Notes under the pieces: model-generated
The model's database searches: none
What the model saw: the letters and a program-made list of their open reading frames with translations, nothing else
What the model was told of the DNA's origin: nothing
Origin: Novosphingobium sp. 17-62-19
Lineage (GTDB): Bacteria > Pseudomonadota > Alphaproteobacteria > Sphingomonadales > Sphingomonadaceae
Direction of reading: 5' to 3'
NCBI RefSeq assembly: GCF_002256775.1
Contig: NZ_NCII01000022.1
Span: forward strand, 1 to 37,777
DNA length: 37,777 nucleotides
Position numbers and translations under genes: made by a program
In this document: positions 1 to 8,943 of the stretch, piece after piece
Layout: each line of letters begins with the position of its first letter
How positions within the stretch are numbered: the stretch's first letter is position 1

Positions 1-101
1 ACGATATAGCCGCGATGATCCTTGATGCTGGAACATCCCGCTGCCGCCACGCCGAGCGCAAGCACCGCCGCACCCTGCACTATCAGCCGCATGTTCCGCA
101 T
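1..101 (-). CDS. bamE: Outer membrane assembly lipoprotein BamE (5' fragment)
   Basis: Only the first 33 codons are inside the window; the gene runs off the left edge. The start ATG (99-101) follows a GGAG ribosome site. The peptide has a short basic N-terminus, a hydrophobic alanine/leucine-rich stretch and a lipobox ending A-A-G-C, so it is a lipoprotein cleaved by signal peptidase II. After the cysteine comes SSIKDHRGYIV, which resembles the start of mature BamE (SmpA/OmlA) in sphingomonads. BamE is an accessory lipoprotein of the BAM complex, which folds beta-barrel proteins into the outer membrane. It is divergent from the bc1 chaperone gene at 304, an arrangement I associate with sphingomonads. 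Identity rests on a short fragment plus context, so it is probable rather than certain. Confidence 0.72.
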   Translation of the reverse strand, partial: MRNMRLIVQGAAVLALGVAAAGCSSIKDHRGYI

Positions 102-303
102 TGTCAAACTCCGCTCTTCACTGATGCCATGTCATGCCCGTTTGCATCGGGAATGCACAGCCACTATCGCCAAGCCCAATTGGGTGTCCCTTAGGGTTCA
201 ATCGGGATAACCGCAATGCCGCCCGCACCAGCATCACCCGATGCCTGCTGGACGGCCCAGATTTAATCGCCCCTGAACGGGCACGATACCAAGGAAGCGC
301 ACG
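102..303. promoter_or_regulatory. Divergent intergenic region bamE / bc1 chaperone
   Basis: These 202 bases separate two divergent starts and must hold both promoters if each gene is transcribed alone. I see no convincing -35/-10 pair. A small inverted repeat, GCCC and GGGC around CTGAAC, lies near 270-283. ORFs running through this stretch have no recognisable protein character and were left out. Confidence 0.4.
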
Positions 304-822
304 ATGGGATTTTTGGGAAAGCTGTTCGGACGCAAGGCCGACGACCGCGACGTTGCCCGCCCATTGTGGCACCGTACAGTCGAAATCGCGCGCGAGAAGG
401 AATGGTACCGCGATTGTGGGGTGGCCGACACCGTAGCCGGGCGATTCGACATGATCACGCTGATCCTTGCCATCGTGCTGATCCGCATGGAACGTGATGC
501 CGAACTGGTAGACCCGTCGGTGCGCCTTACGGAGCTTTTCGTCGATGACATGGACGGCCAGTTGCGCGAAAGTGGCGTTGGCGATCTGGTGGTGGGCAAA
601 CGCGTGGGCAAATTGATGAGCGTGCTAGGCGGTCGACTCGGCGCCTATCGTGAAGGGTTGGCTTCGGGAGACGAAGCCGTGATGGCCGATGCGGTGGCGC
701 GCAATGTCAGCCTGCACGATGGCACCGATCCGCTGCTGGTTGCCCGCCGCGCCCGCGCCTTCGCTGCCGGACTGGCCCTTGTGCCTGCCTATCGCGTGCT
801 CGATGCGGAGATTGGCAAGTGA
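304..822 (+). CDS. Ubiquinol-cytochrome c chaperone family protein (CBP3-like)
   Basis: 172 residues. The segment around residues 20-65 (RPLWHRTVEIAREKEWYRDC followed by a D-T-x-x-G-R-F-D-M region) is typical of the bacterial relatives of mitochondrial Cbp3/UQCC1, which help assemble cytochrome b into respiratory complex III. There is no signal peptide or membrane segment, so it acts in the cytoplasm, as expected for a factor that meets cytochrome b during its synthesis. The ATG is preceded by an AAGGA site. Its stop overlaps the GTG start of the next gene, indicating translational coupling with the YceD protein. No bc1 subunit gene is nearby. Family assignment is firm; the exact assembly role here is inferred. 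Confidence 0.85.
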   Translation: MGFLGKLFGRKADDRDVARPLWHRTVEIAREKEWYRDCGVADTVAGRFDMITLILAIVLIRMERDAELVDPSVRLTELFVDDMDGQLRESGVGDLVVGKRVGKLMSVLGGRLGAYREGLASGDEAVMADAVARNVSLHDGTDPLLVARRARAFAAGLALVPAYRVLDAEIGK

Positions 823-1331
823 GCGCACCTGAATTCTCGCACATGGTGGACCTGCGTCAGATCGGTGATGCGCCGGTAGTATTGGTGCCTGATGAAACCG
901 AACGCCGCCGTCTTGCCGGTCGCTTTGCCATCACAGCCATAGACTCAATGCGCGCGGAACTGTTTCTGACAGTCGATGGCCAGACGGTTGAGGCAAAAGG
1001 CAAACTCACCGCCAGTATCGTGCAAATGTGCGCCATTTCGGGCGAAGACTTCCCTGTGAAGATCAGCGAGCCGGTTGCCCTGCGCTTCGTTCCCTCCAGC
1101 GCCCACCACGCACACGACGAAGAAATCGAGATCAACGCCGACGATTGCGACGAGATCGAATACGAAGGTACCGTCTTCGATCTTGGCGAAGCCGTGGCAC
1201 AAAGCCTCGCGCTTGCCATCGATCCTTTCGCCGAAGGACCGGATGCCGACAAGGCGCGTGCTGAACACAAGCTTGGCGGAGATGTCGCTTCCGGTGCATT
1301 TGCCGCCCTCTCTGCGCTAAAGAAGGACTGA
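819..1331 (+). CDS. yceD: YceD family (DUF177) protein
   Basis: 170 residues, starting at a GTG that overlaps the stop of the chaperone gene. Family features include an N-terminal ERRRLAGRFAI region, the central QMCAISGEDFPVKI segment, an acidic patch (DADDCDEIEYEG-like) and the C-terminal DLGEAVAQSLALAIDPF motif seen in alphaproteobacterial members. YceD proteins are linked to 23S rRNA and large-subunit assembly in bacteria and plastids. In many bacteria yceD precedes rpmF; here no rpmF follows, and a MATE exporter begins 4 bases after the stop instead. It is soluble and cytoplasmic. The family call is secure, the molecular function less so. Confidence 0.85.
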   Translation: MSAPEFSHMVDLRQIGDAPVVLVPDETERRRLAGRFAITAIDSMRAELFLTVDGQTVEAKGKLTASIVQMCAISGEDFPVKISEPVALRFVPSSAHHAHDEEIEINADDCDEIEYEGTVFDLGEAVAQSLALAIDPFAEGPDADKARAEHKLGGDVASGAFAALSALKKD

Positions 1332-1335
1332 AGCC

Positions 1336-2781
1336 TTGGCGCAACCCTCAGCGCGTGGGCGCGATCTAACCAGCGGGCCGATCCTGCGGACGCTCGTGCT
1401 GTTTTCCGCGCCGACGCTGACATCGAACATCCTCCAGTCGCTCAACGGGTCGGTCAATTCTGTCTGGGTCGGACAGATGCTGGGCGAAGGCGCGCTGGCG
1501 GCCACGGCCAACGCCAATGTGGTGATGTTCCTCGTGTTCGCCGCCGCCTTCGGCTTTGGCATGGCCGCCACGGTGAAGATCGGGCAGGCCTTTGGCGCGC
1601 GCGATGTGCTGGCGGCACGGCGCACTTTCGGTTCAGCAGTAGGGTTTTGCGTCCTGCTCTCGCTGGTAGTCGGCACACTTGGATGGGTTTTCGCGCCTCA
1701 ATTGTTGACGGCAATGGCCGCGCCGGGCGAAACGTATGGCCTTGCGCTCACATACCTGCGCGTGATCTTCGTTGCCATGCCCGCATCGATGGTCACCGTC
1801 ATGCTCAGCATGGGCCTGCGCGGTGGTGGCGATGCGTCAACTCCGCTCAAGTTCATGATCCTTTCGGTCGTGCTCGACATTGCGCTTAACCCGCTGCTGA
1901 TCGGCGGATACGGCCCCATTCCGGCGATGGGCATTGCCGGTTCCGCTCTGGCCACCGCCATTGCGTCGTTCGTCTCGATGGCTGGCATCGTCGCCTATGT
2001 TTATGTCATGGACTTGCCGCTGCGCCTGCGTGGCAGCGAGCTGGCATGGCTCTGGCCCCGCCGTGATGAGCTTGGCTACATCATCACCAAGGGCCTGCCG
2101 ATGGGCGCGCAGATGCTGGTCATCTCGGCCGGCGGCATCATCGTCATCGGCCTCGTCAACCGTGAAGGCCTGCTCGTCAGCGCCGCCTATGGAGCCGCAC
2201 TGCAGCTGTGGACCTACCTGCAGATGCCCGCGATGGCGATTTCCGCTGCAGTCAGCGCCATGGCTGCGCAGGCCATCGGCGCTGGTTTGAACGAGCGGCT
2301 TGGTCGCATCACGCGCGCGGGCGTCATGCTCAACCTTGGACTGACTGGCCTGTTGTGTGCAGCGATCCTGTTGTTTGATCGCCCCGCGCTCGAACTTTTC
2401 CTCGGCGCAGACAGTCCAGCAGTGGACGAAGCCCGGCACATCCAGTTTCTCGCAAGCTGGAGCTACGTGCTGTTTGGCATAACCATGGTCCTGTTCGGCA
2501 CCATGCGCGCAGGCGGCGTGGTGTGGACGCCACTGATCGTACTGGGCATTGCGATGTATCCGGTGCGGCTGGGTTTCTATTACGCCTTCTACCCCACATT
2601 GGGTGCGGACGCGCTGTGGCTGGCCTTTCCGGTCAGTTCTGCCGTCGCCGTGGCACTGTCGGTCTACGCCTATCGCCAGCCTCAATGGCGTGAAAGCGCG
2701 CGCGCAGTTCCGGCAGAGGAATGCGAGGAAGAAACCCACGCCGACGCCGATCCGGCAGGCCGCATGGCGCCCAACCTCTGA
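1336..2781 (+). CDS. MATE family multidrug/sodium antiporter
   Basis: 481 residues with about twelve hydrophobic segments in two similar halves, the normal size and layout of MATE transporters. Family signatures are visible near residues 36-60 (LNGSVNSVWVGQMLGEGALA) and 160-205 (GLRGGGDASTPLKF, then DIALNPLLIGG). MATE proteins export cationic drugs and metabolites in exchange for Na+ or H+ across the inner membrane. The start is a TTG 4 bases after yceD, with AAGGA inside the end of yceD as its ribosome site, so it is probably co-transcribed with the two genes upstream. The C-terminal tail is polar and acidic. It converges on the ATPase gene with 7 bases between the stops. Substrate unknown. 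Confidence 0.88.
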   Translation: MAQPSARGRDLTSGPILRTLVLFSAPTLTSNILQSLNGSVNSVWVGQMLGEGALAATANANVVMFLVFAAAFGFGMAATVKIGQAFGARDVLAARRTFGSAVGFCVLLSLVVGTLGWVFAPQLLTAMAAPGETYGLALTYLRVIFVAMPASMVTVMLSMGLRGGGDASTPLKFMILSVVLDIALNPLLIGGYGPIPAMGIAGSALATAIASFVSMAGIVAYVYVMDLPLRLRGSELAWLWPRRDELGYIITKGLPMGAQMLVISAGGIIVIGLVNREGLLVSAAYGAALQLWTYLQMPAMAISAAVSAMAAQAIGAGLNERLGRITRAGVMLNLGLTGLLCAAILLFDRPALELFLGADSPAVDEARHIQFLASWSYVLFGITMVLFGTMRAGGVVWTPLIVLGIAMYPVRLGFYYAFYPTLGADALWLAFPVSSAVAVALSVYAYRQPQWRESARAVPAEECEEETHADADPAGRMAPNL

Positions 2782-2788
2782 TTCGAAA

Positions 2789-4501
2789 TCAGCGGCTTTG
2801 CGCCCGCCACCGCTGAACGGTGCGTTCCACCGCGCGCTCCTCGCCGCCGCTCTTGCTCCACAATTCGTGGAATGATGGGTCATTCGACGCTGGCCGCTTC
2901 ATCACGTCCAAATCGTCGAACGAGACACGCATCGGGATCGAAACGCCTTCACCCGAAATGATGCATTCGCGGTTGCGCAGCGCCGGGATCGTATCGACAA
3001 AGCCACGCGCGCCTTCAGGCATTGCGGCCTTGACGAAAGCCTGGTCGCGATCGTTGTTCAAACGCATCGAAATGATCGTGCCGCATTGCGAAAGCACGCC
3101 TTCGGCAAGGTCCGACGGCCGCTGCGTGATGAGCCCCAGCGAGACGCCGTATTTGCGCCCTTCCTTGGCAATGCGCGAAAGGATGCGGCCAACCGATGAT
3201 CCGTCAGAATTCTTCTCGTTCGGCACATAGCGGTGTGCTTCTTCGCAGACCAGCAACACCGGCCGCGTCTCTTCCTCGCGCGCCCAGATTGCGTAATCGA
3301 ACACAAGGCGGCTGAGCACGGCTACCACCGTTGTGGTGATTTCCGAAGGCACGCCTGAAACGTCGATAATCGAAATCGGCTTGCCATTGGCAGGAAGGCG
3401 GAAAACCTTGGATATGAACTCCGCCATCGTATCGCCCACCAACATGCCCGAAAACATGAACTGGTAGCGCGGATCGCCGCGCACTTCCTCGATCTTGGTT
3501 TTCAGACGCATGTAGGGGATCGAATTGGTCCCCTTGTCCAGCCGCCCCATCTCGTTCTGCAGGATGATCAGCAGGTCTGACAACAGATAGGGAATCGGCG
3601 AATCGACAGTGATCTTGCCAATCTGTTCAGCCAGCCGGTTCTTGCTGCGCGCGGCCAGCAAGCACTTGCCCAGAATGTCGAGGTCAAGCTGCCGATCGGC
3701 ACCCTTGGTGGTGATGAACACCTCGCAGTGTTCTTCAAAGTTCATGAGCCAATAGGGCATCTGAAGGTTCGACACGTCGAGCAACTGCCCGGTTGTCTTG
3801 AATGCGCTGGAATATTCCCCGTGTGGATCGATCATCACGATGTGGCCCGAAGGGGCCATTTCACAGATGCGGTGCAAGATCAGCGCAGCAGCGGTAGATT
3901 TGCCGGTGCCAGTCGATCCCAGAAGCGCAAAATGCTTGCCCAGCAGTGCATCGACATAGATCCCGGCGCGGATGTCGCGCGTCGGAAACACCGTGCCGAC
4001 CGAAATGTTGGTGCGGCCGTCGCTCGCATAGATCTGACGCAAATCGCTCGATGTGGCCGGATAGACCAGTGCCCCCGGCACTGGAAAGCGCGTCACGCCG
4101 CGCCGGAAGCCATAGATGCGCCCGGTCAGTCGCTCTTCCTCGCCTTCGCCCAGAAAGTCGATCTGCGCCACGATGCCGCCGCCCACCGAAGTATCCTGGC
4201 GTTGCGTGCGCACGCTGGCCAGCAGCCATGCATTGCCCACGCGGATCTTGATCTGGCTGCCGACCTTCCCGGAAAGCGCAATCGAAGGGTCACCGTCTTC
4301 GGCACATTCTTCCAACCGCGTCAGATCAAGCGCGATGGCCGAACTGGACCCGGCAATCTCAACCACGTAGCCAATTGGCTTGGCAGCGTTTTCCGAAACT
4401 TGCGGTTCAGTCGGTACAGCAAATGGTGCCCGCGCTTCGACCTGCAGGCCTCCTGCGTTTTCCCGCGCCACAAACTCCTGCATCCTCATTTCGGACATCA
4501 C
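2789..4501 (-). CDS. HerA-type ATP-binding protein (DUF87)
   Basis: 570 residues. After a variable N-terminus comes a beta-barrel region (about 42-175) like the HAS-barrel, then a FtsK/HerA-type ATPase with Walker A GSTGTGKST at 195-203, the IDPHGEY motif near 224, Walker B VLLVCEEAH at 415-423 and a downstream QRPSDL segment. HerA ATPases form hexamers that translocate DNA; in archaea HerA works with NurA in end resection, and bacterial homologues are found alone, with a Sir2-like or nuclease partner, or in defence loci. No NurA, Sir2 or nuclease gene lies beside it here, so this looks like the stand-alone housekeeping form. GTG 4501 and ATG 4498 are both possible starts behind a GAGG site. 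Confidence 0.82.
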   Translation of the reverse strand: MMSEMRMQEFVARENAGGLQVEARAPFAVPTEPQVSENAAKPIGYVVEIAGSSSAIALDLTRLEECAEDGDPSIALSGKVGSQIKIRVGNAWLLASVRTQRQDTSVGGGIVAQIDFLGEGEEERLTGRIYGFRRGVTRFPVPGALVYPATSSDLRQIYASDGRTNISVGTVFPTRDIRAGIYVDALLGKHFALLGSTGTGKSTAAALILHRICEMAPSGHIVMIDPHGEYSSAFKTTGQLLDVSNLQMPYWLMNFEEHCEVFITTKGADRQLDLDILGKCLLAARSKNRLAEQIGKITVDSPIPYLLSDLLIILQNEMGRLDKGTNSIPYMRLKTKIEEVRGDPRYQFMFSGMLVGDTMAEFISKVFRLPANGKPISIIDVSGVPSEITTTVVAVLSRLVFDYAIWAREEETRPVLLVCEEAHRYVPNEKNSDGSSVGRILSRIAKEGRKYGVSLGLITQRPSDLAEGVLSQCGTIISMRLNNDRDQAFVKAAMPEGARGFVDTIPALRNRECIISGEGVSIPMRVSFDDLDVMKRPASNDPSFHELWSKSGGEERAVERTVQRWRAQSR

Positions 4502-4646
4502 GCGAAAACCTCATGGCCGGACATGGCATAAAGGCAATCGCTACTGCGTGAGGGTTAAGATCGGCTAAATTTTGGGTAGGCCACCGAACACATGGAACAA
4601 TGGAAAAGCCACCGATTGCGCAGCAATTCCCGCATTCCATGATCAA

Positions 4647-5414
4647 TCAGATGAGGGCAAACAACCGGCCCGCAACCCATCCCATTGCTACAGAGACCAA
4701 TACGGCAAACAAGCCATAGAGCCAGCCGTTGCGATCCGCCGCCACTGCGACAAAGCGTTCGAAACCCTGCTTGCTGACCTCGACCCTTGTGATGGCCGAT
4801 GTCACCACTTTGCCGTCACGGATGGCAAAGGTTTCGGCAGTGTAAGTGCCGGTCTGCACACTGGAAGGCAGGCTGATCCGCGCCTGATACAGCACTTGCC
4901 CGCTGATTTTCACGCTGCCCTCTTCCTCGCGGTAGAGGCCTTGCCCACGCATCAGGTCAACCAGCCCGGCAGAAAAGCGCTTCTGCTCCTTGGGATCGAT
5001 CACCCCGATGGGGGAAAGCTGGAGCCATTTGAGGCCCAGTTCATAAATCGCCGCCGTCTTGTCATCCACGATCTTGGCAATTGGGCGTGACGAGGCGACC
5101 GCAAAATAACTGGGGGCCGAACGGAATTCGAGCGAATCCGCATTGATCCAAATGCCCGCCAGCTTCTGCTTCTCGCGCAGCACAATGGATTGGACCGGAC
5201 CTTCAAGCACGACGACAATATCGTATTCCTGCGCAGCGCGGCTGCCTTCGGGGCTGAGAATCGCGCCGAACAGGAGCAGGTCAGCGCCGGTAAAGCCCTG
5301 CCGCACCTGAATTTCGTGCTGCGAGATTTCCGGCACAAGAATGGGGTCACGCGCGCCCAGCAGGATCATGCACAACAGCAGTGCCAGAAACCGGAAGCGG
5401 CCATCCGCCATCAT
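4647..5414 (-). CDS. TIGR02186 family membrane-anchored protein (Alph_Pro_TM)
   Basis: 255 residues. An N-terminal signal-like segment (about 8-22) is followed by a beta-rich periplasmic region and one C-terminal transmembrane helix (about 230-252). The opening of the mature part (PEISQHEIQVRQGFTGADLL), the L-F-G-A-I motif and the VVVLEGP segment identify the TIGR02186 / Alph_Pro_TM family. Its function is unknown, but it is regularly found with a TauE/SafE exporter, as here: the ATG overlaps the stop of the tauE-like gene by 4 bases, so the two are translationally coupled. A role as a partner of sulfite or organosulfonate export is inferred from that pairing only. The 145 bases between its stop and the ATPase start hold nothing I can identify. 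Confidence 0.83.
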   Translation of the reverse strand: MMADGRFRFLALLLCMILLGARDPILVPEISQHEIQVRQGFTGADLLLFGAILSPEGSRAAQEYDIVVVLEGPVQSIVLREKQKLAGIWINADSLEFRSAPSYFAVASSRPIAKIVDDKTAAIYELGLKWLQLSPIGVIDPKEQKRFSAGLVDLMRGQGLYREEEGSVKISGQVLYQARISLPSSVQTGTYTAETFAIRDGKVVTSAITRVEVSKQGFERFVAVAADRNGWLYGLFAVLVSVAMGWVAGRLFALI

Positions 5415-6325
5415 AGGGGGACCACAGTATAAATTTCGTCGGGCCGATACCCAAGGCGCAGCGCCATTTGCATCGCCACCACCAGCACAATAACGGCCAG
5501 GATCAGGCGCAAGTGTTCAGGCTTGGCCTTTTGCGCAAACTGCGCGCCCACTTGCGCCCCTGTCACCGATCCGATCAGCAGCATCACCGCCAGCACGATA
5601 TCCACCGCGCGCGTGGTCAGTGCGTGCATCATCGTCGTCGCCATCGTCACAAACAGGATCTGGAACAAGGACGTGCCGACGACGACATTCACCCCCATGC
5701 CAAGGATATAGAGCAGCGCAGGCACAAGGATGAAGCCGCCGCCGATGCCCATCAGCATGGTCAGAATGCCGGTCAACACACCCAGCAGCAGCGGGGCGAG
5801 CGGCGAGATGTAGAGCCCTGAACGATAGAACCGCCACCGCAGCGGCAGGCTTGCCACCAGCGGATGATGCCGCCGCTTGCGCGCGGGCTGCGGCAGGCCG
5901 GATTTCTGCGCCCGCAACGTGGTGATGCTTTCATGCGCCATCAGCCCGCCGATGCCGCCCAGCATCAGCACATAAAGAATGTTGATCACCGTATCGATCT
6001 GGCCAAGCGATTGCAGCAGCCGGAACAGCAACGAACCAAGGCCCGTGCCGATCACCCCGCCCGCCACCAGCACTGCACCGATGTGATAATCGATCCCGCC
6101 GCGCCGCGCGTGGGCAAAAGCACCCGAAACGCTGGCTCCGGTCACCTGGCTGGCAGCCGATGCCGCAGCCACCGTAGGCGGCACTCCGTAGAAGATCAGC
6201 AAAGGCGTGGTCAGGAATCCGCCACCAACACCGAACATGCCTGAAAGCAGCCCCGTCAGCGCGCCGAGGCCGATGATGACCAGTCCGTTGACGGAAAGAT
6301 TTGCGATCGGCAGGTAAACGTCCAT
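5411..6325 (-). CDS. TauE/SafE family sulfite/sulfonate exporter
   Basis: 304 residues with about eight hydrophobic segments in two repeats. Each repeat carries the glycine-rich TauE signature: GLLSGMFGVGGGFLTTP near 25-41 and GILTMLMGIGGGFILVP near 184-200. TauE/SafE proteins export sulfite, sulfoacetate or related anions from the cytoplasm, and some take part in taurine or cysteine metabolism. It is the first gene of a two-gene unit with the TIGR02186 protein. It lies 84 bases beyond the stop of the NfrA-like gene upstream, far enough for its own promoter. Substrate is not evident from sequence. Confidence 0.87.
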   Translation of the reverse strand: MDVYLPIANLSVNGLVIIGLGALTGLLSGMFGVGGGFLTTPLLIFYGVPPTVAAASAASQVTGASVSGAFAHARRGGIDYHIGAVLVAGGVIGTGLGSLLFRLLQSLGQIDTVINILYVLMLGGIGGLMAHESITTLRAQKSGLPQPARKRRHHPLVASLPLRWRFYRSGLYISPLAPLLLGVLTGILTMLMGIGGGFILVPALLYILGMGVNVVVGTSLFQILFVTMATTMMHALTTRAVDIVLAVMLLIGSVTGAQVGAQFAQKAKPEHLRLILAVIVLVVAMQMALRLGYRPDEIYTVVPL

Positions 6326-6409
6326 TGCCCTTGGACGCTAGGCTGACCGCGGCCTGCCAGCAACCCCGCACGGCTGCTTTTACGGCAAAAAGCTGTGTCG
6401 TGCTCTTGC

Positions 6410-7507
6410 CTAGAACGAAGACGCCACAGTCAGCGCCGGGCCGCTGCCGGGCCGCGCGCTTCCAGCCACGCGAAAGCGCCAGTCCAACGCAATGCGCGCG
6501 GGTGTTGCATCGCCAAGATCAAGCCGCACTGAGGCGCGAGGGCCAACGTCAAACCGCACAGCCCCCTCCTGCCCGCCGGACCAGATGCCTGCGCCAATGC
6601 GCAAGTCACGGTTTTGTCCGCCAACTCCCGGCGGTGCGCGATCGATCATCACTTGTGCATCATAAAACGCTGTTGCCCCGCGCCCTCCGGCATATCCTCC
6701 CTGCGCATAGGCCTCCACTCGCAATCCCAGCGGCAATTCCTGCGGCGGCAGTTCGGTGATGACCGTCGCCACCGGTCGCACTTGCATCGGCCCGGTCCTG
6801 GTATCCTGCAAGCGCGCCTCGGCCAGAACACGCAACGGCAGGCGGGCCAAAGGGCGGAACCCGAAGCCCAGTGCCAGTTCCTTGTCCCTGCCCGGTGCGC
6901 TGATCGCCAGCGATGTCCGCAGATAGCCATAGCTCTCATGCACATCCCCACGCCCCAGTCGGTACCGCACCACCGCACCGGCTTGGCTCGCACCGTATGA
7001 CGCCGCGCCCGGTGCCTGCGCCGCCGCGCCACTGCCTGCCCGCAGCAGCAGCCAATTGTCCCCGCTCCAGCGCGGATCGTCCTTGACCAGCGCGGGGCCG
7101 GGCGGGGAGACTTTCGCGGGCTTCGCCGCCTGCTCTGGCACATCTGGCTCACGACGACGCGGTGGCACGGCAAACGCTGGATTGGTTGAGTGCAGCAGGC
7201 TGGCAAGCAAAAACGGCGGTGCAAGCTGCCCAGACGCCACCCTCACATCACCCACCCGGTCGTTGGCTTTCACCCGACCGTTGGTGATGATGCGCTGCCT
7301 CACCGGCCACACCATGCCCTCCCGCACCATGGCCCTTGCAATGACCAGCGCGCCTTGATTCTGCGTCTCCATAGCCGCCGGCAGAACCGGCAGCGGCCTT
7401 TCCGCGCCCTCCCTCATCACCATGCGCACGCCAGTCCATACCGCCAGCACCAGACATAAGGCGATCAAGGGTTGCCCACGCCGGTTTAAGCCGATGCGGT
7501 GCATCAT
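6410..7507 (-). CDS. Putative outer-membrane protein resembling the NfrA C-terminal domain
   Basis: 365 residues. A single hydrophobic segment near 14-32 looks like a signal anchor or signal peptide. Residues 33-150 are low-complexity and proline-rich. From about 150 to the end the sequence alternates polar and hydrophobic residues with many Gly, Arg and aromatic positions and finishes with Phe (TVASSF), as outer-membrane barrels do. The segment YAQGGYAGGRGATAFYDAQV recalls the C-terminal domain of NfrA, the phage N4 receptor and exopolysaccharide export protein. E. coli NfrA is far longer and has TPR repeats that are absent here. The ATG overlaps the stop of the NfrB-like synthase gene by 4 bases, so the two act together. 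Assignment rests mainly on that pairing and barrel character. Confidence 0.55.
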   Translation of the reverse strand: MMHRIGLNRRGQPLIALCLVLAVWTGVRMVMREGAERPLPVLPAAMETQNQGALVIARAMVREGMVWPVRQRIITNGRVKANDRVGDVRVASGQLAPPFLLASLLHSTNPAFAVPPRRREPDVPEQAAKPAKVSPPGPALVKDDPRWSGDNWLLLRAGSGAAAQAPGAASYGASQAGAVVRYRLGRGDVHESYGYLRTSLAISAPGRDKELALGFGFRPLARLPLRVLAEARLQDTRTGPMQVRPVATVITELPPQELPLGLRVEAYAQGGYAGGRGATAFYDAQVMIDRAPPGVGGQNRDLRIGAGIWSGGQEGAVRFDVGPRASVRLDLGDATPARIALDWRFRVAGSARPGSGPALTVASSF

Positions 7508-8943
7508 GCGGCGGACGGCAACGCCGCACCCGAATGGTCTTCACCTCCGCAGGCCGTCACCACATGGACCCGATGAACCGTATGCTCCCACCGCAGCCTC
7601 TGCCCTGAAAGCACGCGCACATAGGCCACCAGCGCGCGCTGCGTAGCCATGATCGCGATGACATTGCCCACCGGAAAGCGCACGAGGGCGCGCGCGCCCT
7701 CGGTCCACCCGTATTCCCGCCCGGAATGCATCGCCCGCATCGCCAGCCGCCAGAGCAGACTGGCAAGGTTGAACACGAGAAGGCCGCGCAGCAGGGGGCT
7801 GGACGGCACCCGCTCCACCAGTCCCGCCGCTTCCAGCACCAGCATCATCGGCCACAGCAGCAACATCAGGTAGGCCACGGTCAGAACCAGCGCCACCAAC
7901 GGCCCGCGCCTGTCCCGCAACCGCATCCACAGGTCGCCGGGTCCCACACGCCAGCCCAGCCGGTCCCAGCCCTGAAAGGCAATCCCGTGAATCCACCGCG
8001 TCTTCTGCCGCACCGACGCGGCGATGGTGGCAGGAAAGAACTCCCGCGTGGCAATCAGCCCACCGCTTTCGTCCCGCACCCGCAGGAACGTGGAGCGCCC
8101 GCCCGTCTGGTTCACCAGCAGCCCGCATTCGTAGTCCTCGGTCAGGCAGTCTGCCGCAAAGGGGTCAACGCTGCCCCGCTGTGCGATGATCCGGTCAATC
8201 GCCCGGCGGGAGAATGCGCACCCCACTCCCGCCGCTGGCAGCGCTGCGCCGATCCGGTCACGCACCACCATGTCGCGCGCGTGCGCCTCGGCAAATTCAT
8301 CGCAGTAATGCCCCGCCACCCAGCGCGAGGCCGCCTGCGGTTCTGGCCGCACCGGCAGTTGCACGAAGTCCACCCGGTCCAGTTCCCGGTCCATCAGCGT
8401 CAGCGCCGATGGATGCACCATGTCCTCCGCATCATGCAGAATCAGCGCCCGGACCTGCTGCCTGCTGCGCCGCTCGTCCTCACAAATCGCGCGATAGAGC
8501 CGGTTGAGGCAATCAGCCTTGGTCGTCGGCCCGTCGCAATCGTGCAGCACCACGCGCAGCCGGTGATCGCCCCCGGATGCGACCAACGCCGCCAGCGTCG
8601 CCTCATCATTTCGATAACAGCCAACATAGATGCGCAAGTTGCGCTGCGGCCAGGACTGGAACGAATGGCGCACCATATCCCCGATCACGCCCGCTTCCTG
8701 CCACGCGGGCACCAGCACCGCCGCCATACCGCGCAATTCCGCCTGTGCCGGGGCAAGCAGCCGCTCCGTCCTCAGCCCACCGCTGAACCGCAACCGGAGC
8801 CAGGCCAGATCGACCAGCATTTCATCAAGTGCGAACACCGCAAACCATATCGCTGCAAACAGCAACAGTTCGTGTTCAGCGGCGGCAAGCCACTGCAACA
8901 CTGAAATGCATGGTCCGGTAATCGGTGGACATGCCAGCAACAC
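7504..8943 (-). CDS. NfrB-like processive glycosyltransferase (family 2)
   Basis: 479 residues. An N-terminal membrane segment (about 27-50) is followed by a cytoplasmic glycosyltransferase domain with acidic motifs at 112-113 (ND), HDAED 170-174 and TED 268-270, plus QKTRW at 313-317. This is the D,D,D,QxxRW set of cellulose-synthase-like polymerases. Three C-terminal membrane helices follow (about 349-371, 385-401, 426-445). The order and the tail resemble NfrB, which makes the glycan recognised by phage N4. E. coli NfrB continues with a c-di-GMP-binding MshEN domain; this protein stops before it. It probably polymerises a surface polysaccharide passed to the barrel protein encoded downstream. 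The given start is GTG; a second GTG at 8898 is possible. Confidence 0.75.
   Translation of the reverse strand: MLLACPPITGPCISVLQWLAAAEHELLLFAAIWFAVFALDEMLVDLAWLRLRFSGGLRTERLLAPAQAELRGMAAVLVPAWQEAGVIGDMVRHSFQSWPQRNLRIYVGCYRNDEATLAALVASGGDHRLRVVLHDCDGPTTKADCLNRLYRAICEDERRSRQQVRALILHDAEDMVHPSALTLMDRELDRVDFVQLPVRPEPQAASRWVAGHYCDEFAEAHARDMVVRDRIGAALPAAGVGCAFSRRAIDRIIAQRGSVDPFAADCLTEDYECGLLVNQTGGRSTFLRVRDESGGLIATREFFPATIAASVRQKTRWIHGIAFQGWDRLGWRVGPGDLWMRLRDRRGPLVALVLTVAYLMLLLWPMMLVLEAAGLVERVPSSPLLRGLLVFNLASLLWRLAMRAMHSGREYGWTEGARALVRFPVGNVIAIMATQRALVAYVRVLSGQRLRWEHTVHRVHVVTACGGEDHSGAALPSAA

Noticed and set aside
2789-4501. HerA-like ATPase as part of an anti-phage defence system
   Set aside because: No nuclease, NurA, Sir2-like or other defence partner is adjacent; the neighbours are a MATE exporter and a TauE pair.
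7726-8904. Long plus-strand ORF (392 codons) opposite the NfrB-like gene
   Set aside because: It is rich in His, Gln, Arg and Pro with no recognisable domain, the usual look of an antisense frame over a GC-rich gene.
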